Below, one piece after another: positions 26,444-37,000 of a stretch of 64,000 bases of DNA (position 1 is its first letter; the number at the start of each line of letters is the position of its first letter). The notes beneath the pieces were generated by a model that saw nothing but the letters and a program-made list of their open reading frames with translations, ran no database searches and had not been told where the DNA came from. Position numbers and translations under genes: made by a program. The stretch is from JADJRH01 sp046351455 (lineage in GTDB: Bacteria; Myxococcota_A; Polyangia; Polyangiales; Polyangiaceae): contig JAXLYM010000001.1 in assembly GCA_046351455.1 (NCBI GenBank), forward strand, positions 248,001 to 312,000, read 5' to 3'.

Positions 26444-28054
26444 TCAGCGGCGGCCGCCCTGGGACAGCCACGTTCGATAGGCCACCTTCGCCTTCTCGAA
26501 GGCGGCGCGGCGGGCCGACTGCTCCGAGAAGATGCGCGACCAACCCTCGTCCAGCACGCGTTTCCCCGCCTCGTTGGCGCCGTACCGTCGCAGGATCTCC
26601 GCCGCCTGCGCGGGTGACAGCTCCAGGTCGACGCAGAGGGAGGCGTACTGTTCGATGGTGAGCGTGGGCACCATCGGCGGCGCGGCAGGCGGCGGCGCGA
26701 CTGGCGGCGGCGCGACTGGCGGTGTGGCGGCCGCAGGGGCCGCGGGGGCTGCGGGCGCTGCGGGCGCCGCAGCCGGCTCATCGGGCTTCTTCGCGGCGTT
26801 GAACGCGAGCACTTGACGGGCCAGAGCAGCGATATTGACGCTGGCCGTCGCGCCGACGGGCGTCACCGCGGAGAGCGAGGGGCGATCTTGTTGAGCACCG
26901 GCCTGCTTCGCGCGATCCGCGGCGTCCCCGGACGCACCCTCCCCCGCAAACGGGAGCGCCGGCCGCTCCGGAGGCATGGCGATCGCGGTCCCGGCCAAAG
27001 GAGACACCTTCCCCACCGGCGGCGCAACTGGCACGTTCGGAGGCGCCGCGACTGGCACGTTCGGAGGCGCCGCGACTGGCACGTTCGGCAGCGGCGTGAG
27101 CAGCGCGCTCGGGATCCCGGAGATCGGGGGGGCGCTCCCCGCGGGCTGGAACGCGAGCACCTGTCGCACCATCGCGGACATGTCCACTTCGTTGGTGAGG
27201 CCCGATTGGATCTGCCGGCCTTGACTCGGCAGGTCCACCGGCCGAGCGTCCGGATCGAACGGCAGCGGGCTCGCCGCGGGCGGCGCCATCGCGGGCATCG
27301 CCAGCGTCACCGGCTTCTGCGCGCTCATGAACGACGGGACCGCCGGAGCCGCCGGAATGGTCGGCACCACCGGCCCCTCGATCACCCCGGGCGCGACGAC
27401 TGCCTCGGGTGCGACTCCCACGTTCACGGCCGCCGCCGGAGGCACCACCACCGGAGGAACGCTGTCCGAAATTGCCGCGGATTCCCCCGGAATCGCGCCG
27501 AACAACGACGGTCGAGCGGCCGAGTCGTCCGCCGGAACATCCTTCTTCCGCGCGGCGAGGGCGGCCTTCGCGGCGACGAGGCGCGGCGACTCCTCCACGC
27601 GCACCTCCGGCGCGGGGCCGGTGCCCTGCATCGCCTCGGCGAATTTCTCGGCCAGGGCGCGGTCCGCCTGCATCTTCTCCCCCCACGAGGCCGAGAGTCG
27701 CACCACGTCGCTCATGGCCATTCCGGAGCGCTCGAGCTGGCCTGTCGGGTCCTGCGAGGCCGACCACGCGCGGAGCCACCTGCCCCAGAGCGCCACGTCC
27801 TCGTCAATGGGCTTCACGGGCCGCGAGAGCGCCTCCCGCGCCTTGCGCATCGCCTCGTCGAACGCGGGCAAGAGGCCCGGATCCGTGCGCGCGGTCGCGA
27901 GCCACGCGGCGATCTGCGCCTCCGCAGCGGGCCAGTCGCGCGGCGGCACGGCGGCGGCCTCCAGCGCGACGTCGAGCGGCGCGCCGTCGCCTGTCGCGCA
28001 CAGGACGAGCGCGTATTGATCGAGCGTGACGGAGGTGAGCTCAGGGTGTGCCAT
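26444..28054 (-). CDS. Pro/Ala-rich protein with duplicated small helical domain (T6SS island)
   Basis: 536 residues. Related helical domains sit at both ends: N-terminal LTSVTLDQYALVLCATGDGA and C-terminal VPTLTIEQYASLCVDLELSP, each followed by a short run ending in a Trp. Between them lies a long Pro/Ala/Val-rich low-complexity region with two copies of an RQVLAF motif (AMVRQVLAFQPAG, ALARQVLAFNAAK). The start overlaps the DUF2169 gene's end by 14 bp, so the two are coupled. The two-headed layout suggests a tether that bridges partners, perhaps a cargo adaptor for VgrG or Rhs. No family name is known to me. Confidence 0.78.
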   Translation of the reverse strand: MAHPELTSVTLDQYALVLCATGDGAPLDVALEAAAVPPRDWPAAEAQIAAWLATARTDPGLLPAFDEAMRKAREALSRPVKPIDEDVALWGRWLRAWSASQDPTGQLERSGMAMSDVVRLSASWGEKMQADRALAEKFAEAMQGTGPAPEVRVEESPRLVAAKAALAARKKDVPADDSAARPSLFGAIPGESAAISDSVPPVVVPPAAAVNVGVAPEAVVAPGVIEGPVVPTIPAAPAVPSFMSAQKPVTLAMPAMAPPAASPLPFDPDARPVDLPSQGRQIQSGLTNEVDMSAMVRQVLAFQPAGSAPPISGIPSALLTPLPNVPVAAPPNVPVAAPPNVPVAPPVGKVSPLAGTAIAMPPERPALPFAGEGASGDAADRAKQAGAQQDRPSLSAVTPVGATASVNIAALARQVLAFNAAKKPDEPAAAPAAPAAPAAPAAATPPVAPPPVAPPPAAPPMVPTLTIEQYASLCVDLELSPAQAAEILRRYGANEAGKRVLDEGWSRIFSEQSARRAAFEKAKVAYRTWLSQGGRR

Positions 28055-29045
28055 GGAGGTCCAACCGGATCTCGCGCAGCATGGCGCGTCCGCGACCAAT
28101 AGGAAAGGACGCTCGCGCGGAGATCTCGAACGTGCCTTTTTCGGGCTCGATGAGGAGAGTGTCAATCACGGGGCGCGCCTCGGCCGGCGGCTTTCCGGCG
28201 AAGAGCGCGCGAACGCGGACCGGGAACGAAGGCAGAGCGAAGCGCACCACGCCCTCCGCCGTCATGCCGAGGATGGCGATCTCGTCCCCCGGAGACAAGG
28301 CCTCTTCGAAGAGCAGCGACGGGTGCGCGCAGTTGAAATACCGAGGGTCCGCGTCGACGGGCAAGAGCGGCATCCGGTCCTTTCGCCACGCGGCGTCGAG
28401 GGTGCCGATGCGCTCGCCGCGAGGGTGCCAGTGCGGCGGGATCGCGCCGTACCCCGCGGGCTCCGAGGGCTCCCCGGCAGAGACGATCGGGCGCGCCGGG
28501 TGCTCGATCTGAGGGGCCGGCTTGCCGTCGAGGTCGGCGGGGCGACGCGCGACGCCGACGCCGCAAGGGTTCCTCCGCTCCACGATCTGGAGATCCGGTG
28601 TCATCCCGCCATAGGCCTTCTCGTAGACGATCGGGACGCGGTCCGCCTTCGCGGCAGGACCGACGGCCACCTTGCCGAGCGAGGCGAAGTAGACGCGCGG
28701 GCCGTGGACGTGGAGGGCCGCAGTCCGATCACGCACCTTCACCGCCACGTCCATCGCGACGGCGGGCCGCGCGGACACGGCATCTCCGACGAGGATCACG
28801 TCCGTGCCGACCTTCGAAGGCAAGAGGTCCGTTGGATAGAGAAGGCTCCCCGCCGGCGACTCCGGATCGCGCGGCACGTCGGCCGGCCGGATGGGCGCCT
28901 GTTCGTCGTGCAGCCGGACGCGGCCGTCGCGCCCGATCGCGAACGTCGCCTTGACGATCGCGGTCGCGACCGGGACGCCTGCGATGTCGCGGAGAGGCGG
29001 CGCCAGGGCCGCGTACGGCGTCGAGTTGAAGAGGCCGTCTGCCAT
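28041..29045 (-). CDS. DUF2169 family T6SS accessory protein
   Basis: 334 residues with the family look of DUF2169 proteins encoded in type VI secretion vgrG clusters. It begins FNSTPYAALAPPLRDIAGVP, has KATFAIGRDGRV, then PTDLLPSKVGTDVILVGDAV and VYEKAYGGMTP. Family members are thought to be adaptors or chaperones that load PAAR/DUF4150-type effectors onto VgrG. That role is inferred from genomic context, since vgrG, DUF4150-Rhs and TIGR02270-like genes are all here. Start 2 bp after the HEAT-repeat gene stop; coupled to the Pro/Ala-rich gene downstream. Confidence 0.85.
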   Translation of the reverse strand: MADGLFNSTPYAALAPPLRDIAGVPVATAIVKATFAIGRDGRVRLHDEQAPIRPADVPRDPESPAGSLLYPTDLLPSKVGTDVILVGDAVSARPAVAMDVAVKVRDRTAALHVHGPRVYFASLGKVAVGPAAKADRVPIVYEKAYGGMTPDLQIVERRNPCGVGVARRPADLDGKPAPQIEHPARPIVSAGEPSEPAGYGAIPPHWHPRGERIGTLDAAWRKDRMPLLPVDADPRYFNCAHPSLLFEEALSPGDEIAILGMTAEGVVRFALPSFPVRVRALFAGKPPAEARPVIDTLLIEPEKGTFEISARASFPIGRGRAMLREIRLDLHGTP

Positions 29046-29047
29046 CG

Positions 29048-30538
29048 TCACCGCGCTCCTTCTTCGCTCGAAAGCGCCTTGCAAACCAGGTCGCCCCCAT
29101 CGCTCGAAAGCGCCATACGAACGAGGGCGCCCACGGAGGCGTCGGCGTCTTCCCCCCACGCGCCCAGATCGAGGATCGCCGAGAGGCCCGCGCGACAGCG
29201 TAGCTCGTCGGCGCGCGCGGCGATCGCTGCGCGGTTCAACGTGCCAGTCTGGATCTCCGCGGCAAGGATAGCGGGGCTCCACGGGGCGCCGCGGCGAAGG
29301 CGGCTGTCCGGATCCACCTTCCGCGCGGCGACGGCCCGGCTCCACGCGTCGGGCCGCGTCCTCTCCTTGCGAGGCACGATGTCGCCGAACAGCGTCTCCA
29401 GCGCGTCCGCCGCGGCCTCCGCGAGCGCCGCGTCCTGGAGCGCGAACGTCAGGAACGTGAAGGTCCGCGGGTGACCGAACCTGCCAATCGCGGAGAGGAT
29501 CGCCGGCGTCGTCTTCATGGCGGAGGCGACGCGATCCATGGCGCGCAGATGCGGTGGTTTCCCCGCGAGCACGAAGAGCTCCAGCGCGAAGGGGCCGAGT
29601 CGCGCGGTGAGAGGATCCCCCGCGAGGACCGCATGGAACGCCCGGTCATCCCCGTTCAGCGTCATCGCCCGCGCCGCGCGCCACGCGATGACGCGGCTCG
29701 GATGGGCGAGGAGCGTATTCACCTGCTCCCGAACAGCCTCGTACGACTCGGGGGCTCGATCCAGGAGTCGAAGGGCCGTGTCCACGAGCGCGGGCTCCGG
29801 GGCCGCGAGCGCCGCCGCGATCTTCTTCGCGTCGACGAGGCCTCTCCGGGCGCGGAGATCGAGCACCACCGCACGACAGACAGGGTGTTCGGAGGCGCCG
29901 AGCCTTTCTTCGAGCGCCGCCGCGTCGGGCCGCGAAACCTGCGCGATCGCCTCCGCGGCGAGGGCCACGTGCGCGAGCGAATCGGGGGGGATCGCCGAGA
30001 GACCACCCATGATCGCACTCAGCGCCTCCTCCCCGAGGACAGACGCCAGCGCGAACGCGGACGCCCACGTTTTCCAGGGGTCCGGAGACGAAGCGGCCTG
30101 TTTCCACTCCGCGCCCAGGAAGGCCGGGCTCCCCTCCCCCGTCGCGAGGATCGCGTCCACCAAGCCGAGGATGCGGCGCTCTTCGTCGGCCTTCCGCGAC
30201 CACGGGCCCTCGAACCGATACCGGGCCAAGGAGCCGAGGATCTCCAGCGCATCGGCCGCGACGTCCTGATAGAAGCGCTCCGGCGAGATCGGCAGTCCGC
30301 CCTTGTCGTCGAGCGTGAGGAGCGGAGGCGGACCGCTCGCGAAATCGAGGAGCGCGTCGTCGTTGGCCGCGCCGTCGAAGCCCGAGAGCCCGACCGAACC
30401 GAGGTTCACCGGCGCGTCCAGAGCTGTGGAGTCGGCATCGATCGCAGGCGGCAGCGGCCCCTTCACGATTGGCATCCTCGCGAGGGGCCGGTGCATCGCC
30501 GCGCGGAGGGTCTCTTTCGGATTCATGGTCACGCTCAC
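29048..30538 (-). CDS. HEAT-like repeat protein, TIGR02270-like (T6SS-associated)
   Basis: 496 residues. After an N-terminal segment comes an array of Ala/Leu-rich helical hairpins typical of HEAT-type solenoids (VNTLLAHPSRVIAWRAARAM, LGPFALELFVLAGKPPHLRA, ILSAIGRFGHPRTFTFLTFA). T6SS vgrG clusters of Proteobacteria commonly carry such a TIGR02270-type protein of unknown role. The GTG start overlaps the upstream ketosynthase-like gene's stop (GTGA); an ATG four codons on is an alternative. Likely a protein-binding scaffold for effector loading. Confidence 0.75.
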   Translation of the reverse strand: MSVTMNPKETLRAAMHRPLARMPIVKGPLPPAIDADSTALDAPVNLGSVGLSGFDGAANDDALLDFASGPPPLLTLDDKGGLPISPERFYQDVAADALEILGSLARYRFEGPWSRKADEERRILGLVDAILATGEGSPAFLGAEWKQAASSPDPWKTWASAFALASVLGEEALSAIMGGLSAIPPDSLAHVALAAEAIAQVSRPDAAALEERLGASEHPVCRAVVLDLRARRGLVDAKKIAAALAAPEPALVDTALRLLDRAPESYEAVREQVNTLLAHPSRVIAWRAARAMTLNGDDRAFHAVLAGDPLTARLGPFALELFVLAGKPPHLRAMDRVASAMKTTPAILSAIGRFGHPRTFTFLTFALQDAALAEAAADALETLFGDIVPRKERTRPDAWSRAVAARKVDPDSRLRRGAPWSPAILAAEIQTGTLNRAAIAARADELRCRAGLSAILDLGAWGEDADASVGALVRMALSSDGGDLVCKALSSEEGAR

Positions 30539-31554
30539 GGCTCACTCCCGGCCGCGATGGCGGCGCCGCGCGTTCCATCGGAGGAGATGGACCACGCCAC
30601 GAACGGGGCCCCGCGCGCGACCTTTCGCTCGGCGGTCCCGTGGACCTGCGTCGCGAGCCCGTACGCGAGCGCCATCGCGCCGGCCGCCGCGCCGACCTCG
30701 CCGGTGCGATCTTCGACCGTGGTCACCTCGTGATCCATGGCAAAGCGCGCCGCGGAACGTGCCAGTGCAAAGTGCCACTCATCGAGGCGCAGCTCGTCCA
30801 CGCCGCTCTGACCGAAGGCCGATCCGAGGGTGTTGCTGGCCGGGAGCGCCCGCAGGACAGCCGTCATCCCGGTGCCGTCCACGAGCCGCTCGTCGTCGTT
30901 CGTGGAGGTGCCCATCGCCGTCGCGGCGCCGAGCAGCGTCCCGAGCGCCGGCCACGAGCGCGCGCGGGCCCGATCCTGCGAAGTGACCAGCAGCGCGGCC
31001 GCGCCTTCCCCGGGAGGGAGCGGCGGCTTCACCCACGGACACGGCGGACGAAGGGCGCGCGCGCTCAACGTCGCGACATCCACCATCGAGTCGAGCGCCA
31101 CGACGAGCGCCATTTCGGAGCGTCCCTGTCCCACACGCGAATCGGCCTCGGCGAGCGCCGCGAACGCCCCCGCGGAGCCGGCGTACCGCACGACCTCGGA
31201 GGCCGCGACGGACGCCGCGATCGCCTGCACCGCCCTGTCGATCTGCGCCTCCGTCAGCCCGTCTCGCGGCGCGGGCGTCACCACGAACAAGGGGGCACCG
31301 CGCCCGAGCCCGGCGCCCCCGAGGGGCAACATGGCTGTCGAGATCGCCTGTTGCGCCAGACGAAGGAGCCTCTCCGAGAGCGCCAGTCGCGCCCCGAGGA
31401 ACGGCGCGAACAGGACCGTGACCGGCTCCCCCGCGGCGTCGCGGAACGGCGTCGCGCGCGGCCGCACCGCCCCGGCGCGGGGAAAGAAGGCATGATCCGA
31501 AGGCGTGAGCCCGACCGGCGAGACGAGCCCGAGCCCGATGACCGCGAGGCTCAC
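30535..31554 (-). CDS. beta-ketoacyl-synthase-like pseudoenzyme in T6SS island
   Basis: 339 residues with the thiolase/ketosynthase fold pattern: start SLAVIGLGLVSPVGLTPSDH, mid-region MALVVALDSMVDVATL, and GEGAAALLVTSQDRARAR. The nucleophile Cys normally found as 'A-C-x-S/T-G' is absent; the aligned stretch reads YAGSAGAFAAL. It is therefore unlikely to condense acyl groups. KS-like proteins of this kind recur in T6SS vgrG clusters next to TIGR02270 and DUF2169 genes and are probably structural or chaperone-like. The GTG start overlaps the vgrG stop and the end overlaps the next gene, both by 4 bp. Confidence 0.8.
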   Translation of the reverse strand: MSLAVIGLGLVSPVGLTPSDHAFFPRAGAVRPRATPFRDAAGEPVTVLFAPFLGARLALSERLLRLAQQAISTAMLPLGGAGLGRGAPLFVVTPAPRDGLTEAQIDRAVQAIAASVAASEVVRYAGSAGAFAALAEADSRVGQGRSEMALVVALDSMVDVATLSARALRPPCPWVKPPLPPGEGAAALLVTSQDRARARSWPALGTLLGAATAMGTSTNDDERLVDGTGMTAVLRALPASNTLGSAFGQSGVDELRLDEWHFALARSAARFAMDHEVTTVEDRTGEVGAAAGAMALAYGLATQVHGTAERKVARGAPFVAWSISSDGTRGAAIAAGSEP

Positions 31555-34073
31555 ATCACCACCATATCGCCCGACTGCGTGAAGGCGCCGACGAACGTGA
31601 CCTGAGGCGCGTTGATCCAGATGCCGCTGGGCGTGACGCACACCCTCGCTCCCGGCACCTCGAACACCACCTGACTGCCATTCAAGGTGAGCTGGGACGC
31701 GGCGATCATCACGTTGGGCGCCTTCAGGATGTAATCGACGCCGGCCGCCTCGGACAGGACGCCTGCGACGGTCATGTTCGCGGCGGTGCCGCATTTCCGG
31801 GTGATCTTGGTGGCCGCGGTGATGCTCGACGCTGCCAGTTGGTCCGCGGAGACGCCGAGCGTCTTCAGCGTGGCCGTGGACGATTGCACGGTCTTGCTGC
31901 CGCCCGTGATCATGACCGAGGCGCCGGCCGTGGTCCATGTGGTGCGCCCCGGCGTGAGCACGGTGAATCCACCGTTCACTTCCAGACCGCCTGTCGCGAG
32001 GATGTTGCGGTGTCCGGGGCCGGGGCCGCTCGCGCCCGCCGCGTCGCTCGCGCCGCCGCCCGCGCCTCCGCCGCCCGCGCGATCGCCGTCACCGTCTTTG
32101 GCGTGGTCCCAGGGGTTCGGCTGCGTGGCGCCGGTGATGGCCGACAGCAGCGCTTCCCCGCCCGGCACGAGGCCCGCGACGACGCCGACGGCGCCCATTC
32201 CGGCAGCCTTTCCGGCCGCGGCCCAACCGTCTTTTGCGCCGGCCTCCGCGGCCCCTTTGGCGATACCGATCAACGCGGACGCGATCGCGCCTTTCGGGCC
32301 GGTGGAGCCGATTCCTTGGAGGACGGCGCTCACGGCGACGTTCTCGACGCCCTTCATGGGATCGCCGACCTGCTCGACCTCCGCGGCGGCGACGACCACC
32401 GTCTCCGAGCCGACACCCACGTTCTGACTGCCACCGACGTCGGTCTGGTCGACGGCCGCGATGTTCATCGTGTCGGAGCCGAGCGTCAGGAACAAGGCCT
32501 CTCCGACCTTGATCGACTCGCCGCCTCCGACGCTGCGCGACTGAGACCCTGTCACGCCGTGGCGCTCGTTCACGGCGGTCTGCGTGATCATGTCGGCGCC
32601 GACCGTCGTGGTCTTTCCGAAGACGGCCTGGAACTTGAGGTGCTGTCTGCCGGCCCCGTCGTCGAAATGCACGCTGTTTCGGCCGGCGCCGCCCGGGGAG
32701 CTGTCGGTGGCGACGCTCGTCACCATCTTGTTCTGCGGCAGCGCGAACGGGGGCGGCATCTTCGCGTTGTACGAGCGACTGACCACGTACGGCCGCTCCG
32801 GATCGCCGTCCTCGAAGGCGACCTGGACCTCCCACCCGACGCGCGGGATCAGCATGGAACCGGCCACGCTGGGCTGGAGGACGCGGACGGGTAAGCTGCT
32901 CTTTTCGTCGAGCGGTTGTTCGGTGTCCCAGTGGAAGTGGACGAAGACGCGATTGAGCTCGTCGGGGTGGACCTCTTCTCCGGAGGCGCCGGTGACGACC
33001 GCGGACTGGAGGCCTGCGATCTGCGGCCTCGGCGTGATCCGAGGGAGCCTGTACGGCACGCGGCGCGGGACGGACTCCACCGTGACGACGTGCCTGTCGG
33101 AGGAGGCGGTCCAGTCGTGATGAACAGCGGTGACCACGTGATCTGCGTCGTTCGGCGGGGCGAAGATGCTCGCGTCGGCCTCGATCGAGAAGGAGCGACC
33201 CGGCGAGAGGGCGAGCGCCGTCGTCGTGAAGGTGGCAGTCTCCGCGGAGGCCCGGAGCGACTCCAGGTGAAGGCGAGCGCGGGAGTCGCCGCCGCCGCTG
33301 TCCTTGAATCCGCCCGGCGCCGCGTACACGCTGGCTTGTTGCTCCATGGGAGTGCCGGCCGTCGCGGTGGCGTCGAGCGTGACCTTCGGCTTCTCGTGAT
33401 CGTGGTCGCGCAGCCTTACTTTTCCGGGGCGCCGGCGGCGCGTGCTGGTCCAGTCGAAGGCTGTCGGCCCCGGCGCGACGAGGCCGGCGTCGCCCACGAG
33501 CGCGAGCGCGGATTCGAGGACGGAGGGCGCGGACGAGGAGCGGTCGGCGATCGTGAGGATCTCGCGGCCGTCCTCGGCGTCGAAGCGGAAGAACAGGCCT
33601 TCGTCCTCGCAGAGGCGGCGGACGAAGGTCGCGTCGGTCTCGTCGTATTGCACGATGTACCGGCGTGGAGCATGCGAGTCCGCCGTCTCCACGTGGATGT
33701 CGCCGGGCCGATAGCCGCCCTCCTCCAGGACGGAGCGGACGATATCGACGATCGATTTGTTCTGGAAAACGCGGGAACGACGCCGGAATTCGAGGAGGGC
33801 CAGGCGCGACGCGACGGTGAATCGGTAGGTGCGCTCGGAGGTCGTGCGGGCGGTGGCGACCGCGGTGACGCGCAGGACGACGCCCGCGAGGGTGCGCTCG
33901 CCGTAACGCGTCTCCAGGGTGATTCCGCACGGCGCGCGGAGGAGCGCCTTCGCGTCGAGGGTGCTTGTCGTGCCGGCGGTGATCTCGAACCGGGACGCGA
34001 CGCCGAGCTGCTCCGTGCCGCGGAGAGAGCGGCATTCGAGCGAGACGTCGGGGAGGGTGATCGCGATTGCCAC
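31551..34073 (-). CDS. vgrG: type VI secretion spike protein VgrG (TssI), copy 1
   Basis: 840 residues. The gp27-like base covers the first 300 residues, including the hallmark IVQYDETDATFVRRLCEDEG. The gp5-like OB fold is near 345-430, with EVHPDELNRVFVHFHWD and RVLQPSVAGSMLIPRVGWEV. The beta-helix needle with repeats follows. An Ala/Gly-rich, partly hydrophobic insertion (about 590-660; AAGKAAGMGAVGVVAGLVPG) and a Gly/Asp/Ala linker interrupt it before a last beta-rich segment (ATLKTLGVSADQL ... APQVTFVGAFTQSG). The insertion is unusual and may hold a cargo. Start 21 bp after the rhs stop; the end overlaps the ketosynthase-like gene. Confidence 0.93.
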   Translation of the reverse strand: MAIAITLPDVSLECRSLRGTEQLGVASRFEITAGTTSTLDAKALLRAPCGITLETRYGERTLAGVVLRVTAVATARTTSERTYRFTVASRLALLEFRRRSRVFQNKSIVDIVRSVLEEGGYRPGDIHVETADSHAPRRYIVQYDETDATFVRRLCEDEGLFFRFDAEDGREILTIADRSSSAPSVLESALALVGDAGLVAPGPTAFDWTSTRRRRPGKVRLRDHDHEKPKVTLDATATAGTPMEQQASVYAAPGGFKDSGGGDSRARLHLESLRASAETATFTTTALALSPGRSFSIEADASIFAPPNDADHVVTAVHHDWTASSDRHVVTVESVPRRVPYRLPRITPRPQIAGLQSAVVTGASGEEVHPDELNRVFVHFHWDTEQPLDEKSSLPVRVLQPSVAGSMLIPRVGWEVQVAFEDGDPERPYVVSRSYNAKMPPPFALPQNKMVTSVATDSSPGGAGRNSVHFDDGAGRQHLKFQAVFGKTTTVGADMITQTAVNERHGVTGSQSRSVGGGESIKVGEALFLTLGSDTMNIAAVDQTDVGGSQNVGVGSETVVVAAAEVEQVGDPMKGVENVAVSAVLQGIGSTGPKGAIASALIGIAKGAAEAGAKDGWAAAGKAAGMGAVGVVAGLVPGGEALLSAITGATQPNPWDHAKDGDGDRAGGGGAGGGASDAAGASGPGPGHRNILATGGLEVNGGFTVLTPGRTTWTTAGASVMITGGSKTVQSSTATLKTLGVSADQLAASSITAATKITRKCGTAANMTVAGVLSEAAGVDYILKAPNVMIAASQLTLNGSQVVFEVPGARVCVTPSGIWINAPQVTFVGAFTQSGDMVVM

Positions 34074-34094
34074 GTTACGACTCCATGGTTCGAA

Positions 34095-37000
34095 TCAAGG
34101 GTTGCCTCCGCCGCCCGAGCTGCCGCCGCTGCCGCCGCCCGAGCCGGGGTTCTGGAAGGGAAGGCCGCTGTTGCCAGGCGGGCTCCCCACAGCGGGCATC
34201 TGGCCTGTTCCCGTTCCGCCGCCGCCGCCCGGACCCGGGACGGCCGGCATGGGGCCTGTTCCTGTGCCGCCGCCACCCCCGCTCGGGACGGCCGGCATGG
34301 GGCCTGTTCCGGTACCGCCGCCGGCGGGGGCGGGGGGCGGCAACGTGCCTGTTCCGCCTCCGGTGGGCGCCGCGGGGGGGACTGCGGGGCGCGGGACGTA
34401 GCCTGGGGGCGCGACGGCCGGCGGCGGCGGGCCGGGATCGACGCCGCCGACGTTCGGGCCATACGCCCAGTTGGGGCCGGTCGGGGGGGCGTTCGGACTG
34501 ACCATCGGCGCGCCGGGGAAAGGCGGTGTGGCGCCTCCGGGCGCGGCCCCGACGCCGGGCGCCGCGGAGGACGGATAGAAGGTGCTCCATCCACCCTGAC
34601 TGGGCGGCGGCACGCCGAACGCCGGGTCCCAGTGCGGATCTCCGACCATCTGCATTCCCCCGGTGTTGGGGCCGAAATTGACGGGACCCACCGAGTGGGA
34701 CGGCGCGGTCACCGGCACCCCGAGCTCGTTGGCGAGCTGCGCCGCGAAGCCGTTCGAATACTGGCCCGTGAAACACGAGATGAGCACGATGGGCCGGCCG
34801 GGCACGAACTGGCCCGAAGTGCGGTACCACGCCGCGAAATCAGCGGCGTTCATGAGCACCTTCGTCCCGTCCGGCCGCACGAAGATCACGTGGTACGGCA
34901 TGCCGTGAATGGCGATCTCGGACCGATTCGGCCCCGGCGGCACCACCGCCACCATCCGAAACGGCACGTCGCTCGCCGGCCGACCGACCAGGCACCGAAG
35001 GCCGTCCGGATCCACGTGCGTGACCGGGCTTCCATTGAAAGAGGCGGTGTTTCGGCCGCCCTCCAGGCCGAGTGGGTCGGGGCTGATCCACCGGAGTGTG
35101 GCCGGGTCGAAATACCGATTCCACACGTACGCAAACCCGGTCTCCTCGTCGACGAACTGTCCGAGCAAGGACAGCGGCGAGCGAACTTCACGGGTCCCCG
35201 TGACCCCTCGCGAGGCGCCCCAAACGTTTCTGTCGGAGCGCCACGCGACCCGCCCGCTATCATCGATGAGCTCGAGCGGTGTGCCGAGCGGGTCCGTCAC
35301 GTACGCGAACGCGGCGCCGTCCTGGATTTGCAGGAGCGGTAAGTACGTGCCCGGCGCATAGACGATAACGCGCGCTCCATGCTCGGAGTCGATCTCCGCG
35401 GCGATTCGGGGGCCCTGCCACACGTAACGGACCGTGCGAACTGGCGCGCTCGGGGCTCCCTTTTCGTCGAGGGGAGCGTGGAAGTCTTTCCGCAGGCGCC
35501 GGCCGATCGCGTCGTAGGTGTAGACAACTCGCGATCCGTCGGACCAGACGACCTCGCGGAGGCGGTTGCGGCAGTCCCAGCCGTACCGCGTCGTCGCCGG
35601 GGGGGCGCCGCTCTTTCGCTCGATGCGCGCGCTCCTCCGGCGCATCGGGTCGTGCTCGAAGTCGACGTCGCCCGCGCGGACGAGGACGTTTCCCGGAGAC
35701 ACGGTCCATGGCTGTCGCTCCTCGCGGGCGGTGGACCGGACCATCGTGACGGAGCCCGCGGCGTCGTGATCGTACCACTCCGCGAACGTGCCAGTCTGGA
35801 CGCGGGTGAGCTGGCCCATCACGTCGTGATCGTACGTGGTGACCCCGCGTGTCTTGTCCGTCATCGACCTTCGGCGACCGGCGGAGTCGTAGGTGAATGA
35901 GCGCTCGATCAGCACCGGACGGGCGCCTCCGCGCGGCTCGGGGCCGAGGACGAGCTGCCGTGTCGTGCGATCCATGGAGTCGTGCTCGGTGACCAGGTCG
36001 ACGCCGGCCGGCAGGAACGTGCGGCGCCCCTCGCGATGCACGATGTCGTGCGTGAATTGAAGCTTCTTTCCCCCGTGCTCGACGAGGCTCAGGCGCCCGA
36101 GAGCGTCGTATTCGAAGCGCGTCGTCTCGCCGCCCGGCAGCGTGCGCGAGGCCATCGGGCCGGAGTCATGGTAGGTGTAGGAGATCGTCAGTCCGTCCTG
36201 CGTCTCTTCGATCAGGCGGCCGCGATCATCGTATCTGGAGGCGACCTCGACATCGCCTGTCGCGTCCTCCACGAGCGAGCGCGTGATCCAGTTTCGTGGG
36301 TCGCGTTCGAGCTTCAAGGTGCCGTGGGGAGAGCGCTCTTCCAGCGTGTGGCCGTGGAGGTTCGTGACGAAGGTGCGCCACGTGCCGTCGGGGTGATCGA
36401 TGCGGCCGAGGTGCGCGAACGAGGAGTACGAATAGCGCAGGATCCGGCCGTCGAAGGTGCGCTCTTCCACGATCGTTCCGGCGCGGTCGTAGAGGAACTC
36501 CCACGCGTCGCCCTTCGCGTTGACGATCTTGCGCGGGCGCTCCACGCGGTCGTGGCGTGTCGTCCAGACGGTGCCGTCCGGGAGCTTGTGCTCGGCGACC
36601 GACTTGGTGCCTTCCCAGACGAGGCGCGTCTCGGCTCCGGTCGCGTCGATCTCGCGATCCGGGCGGTCCAGCGCGTCGAAGCCGCGGCGCGTGACGGTGC
36701 CGTCCGGGTGTTTGGTGGCGATGACTCGGCCCTTCTCGTCGTGCGTGAAGCTCGTGACGCGGCCGAGAGGATCGGTGACGGAGAGGACCTGTCCGAGCGC
36801 GTCGTACGTGTAACGGAAGGTCTGTTTTCCCGGGCCGGTCTCGCTCACGAGGTTGTCCTCGTCGTCCCACTCGTAGAGTCCGACTGGGCCGCTCGGCTCG
36901 TGGATCGCGACGATCCGGCCGCTCTCGTCGTACTCCATCGTCCGCGTGAGGCCGTTCGGGCCGCGGGACGCGATGAGGGATCCCCACGAATCGTAGGTGA

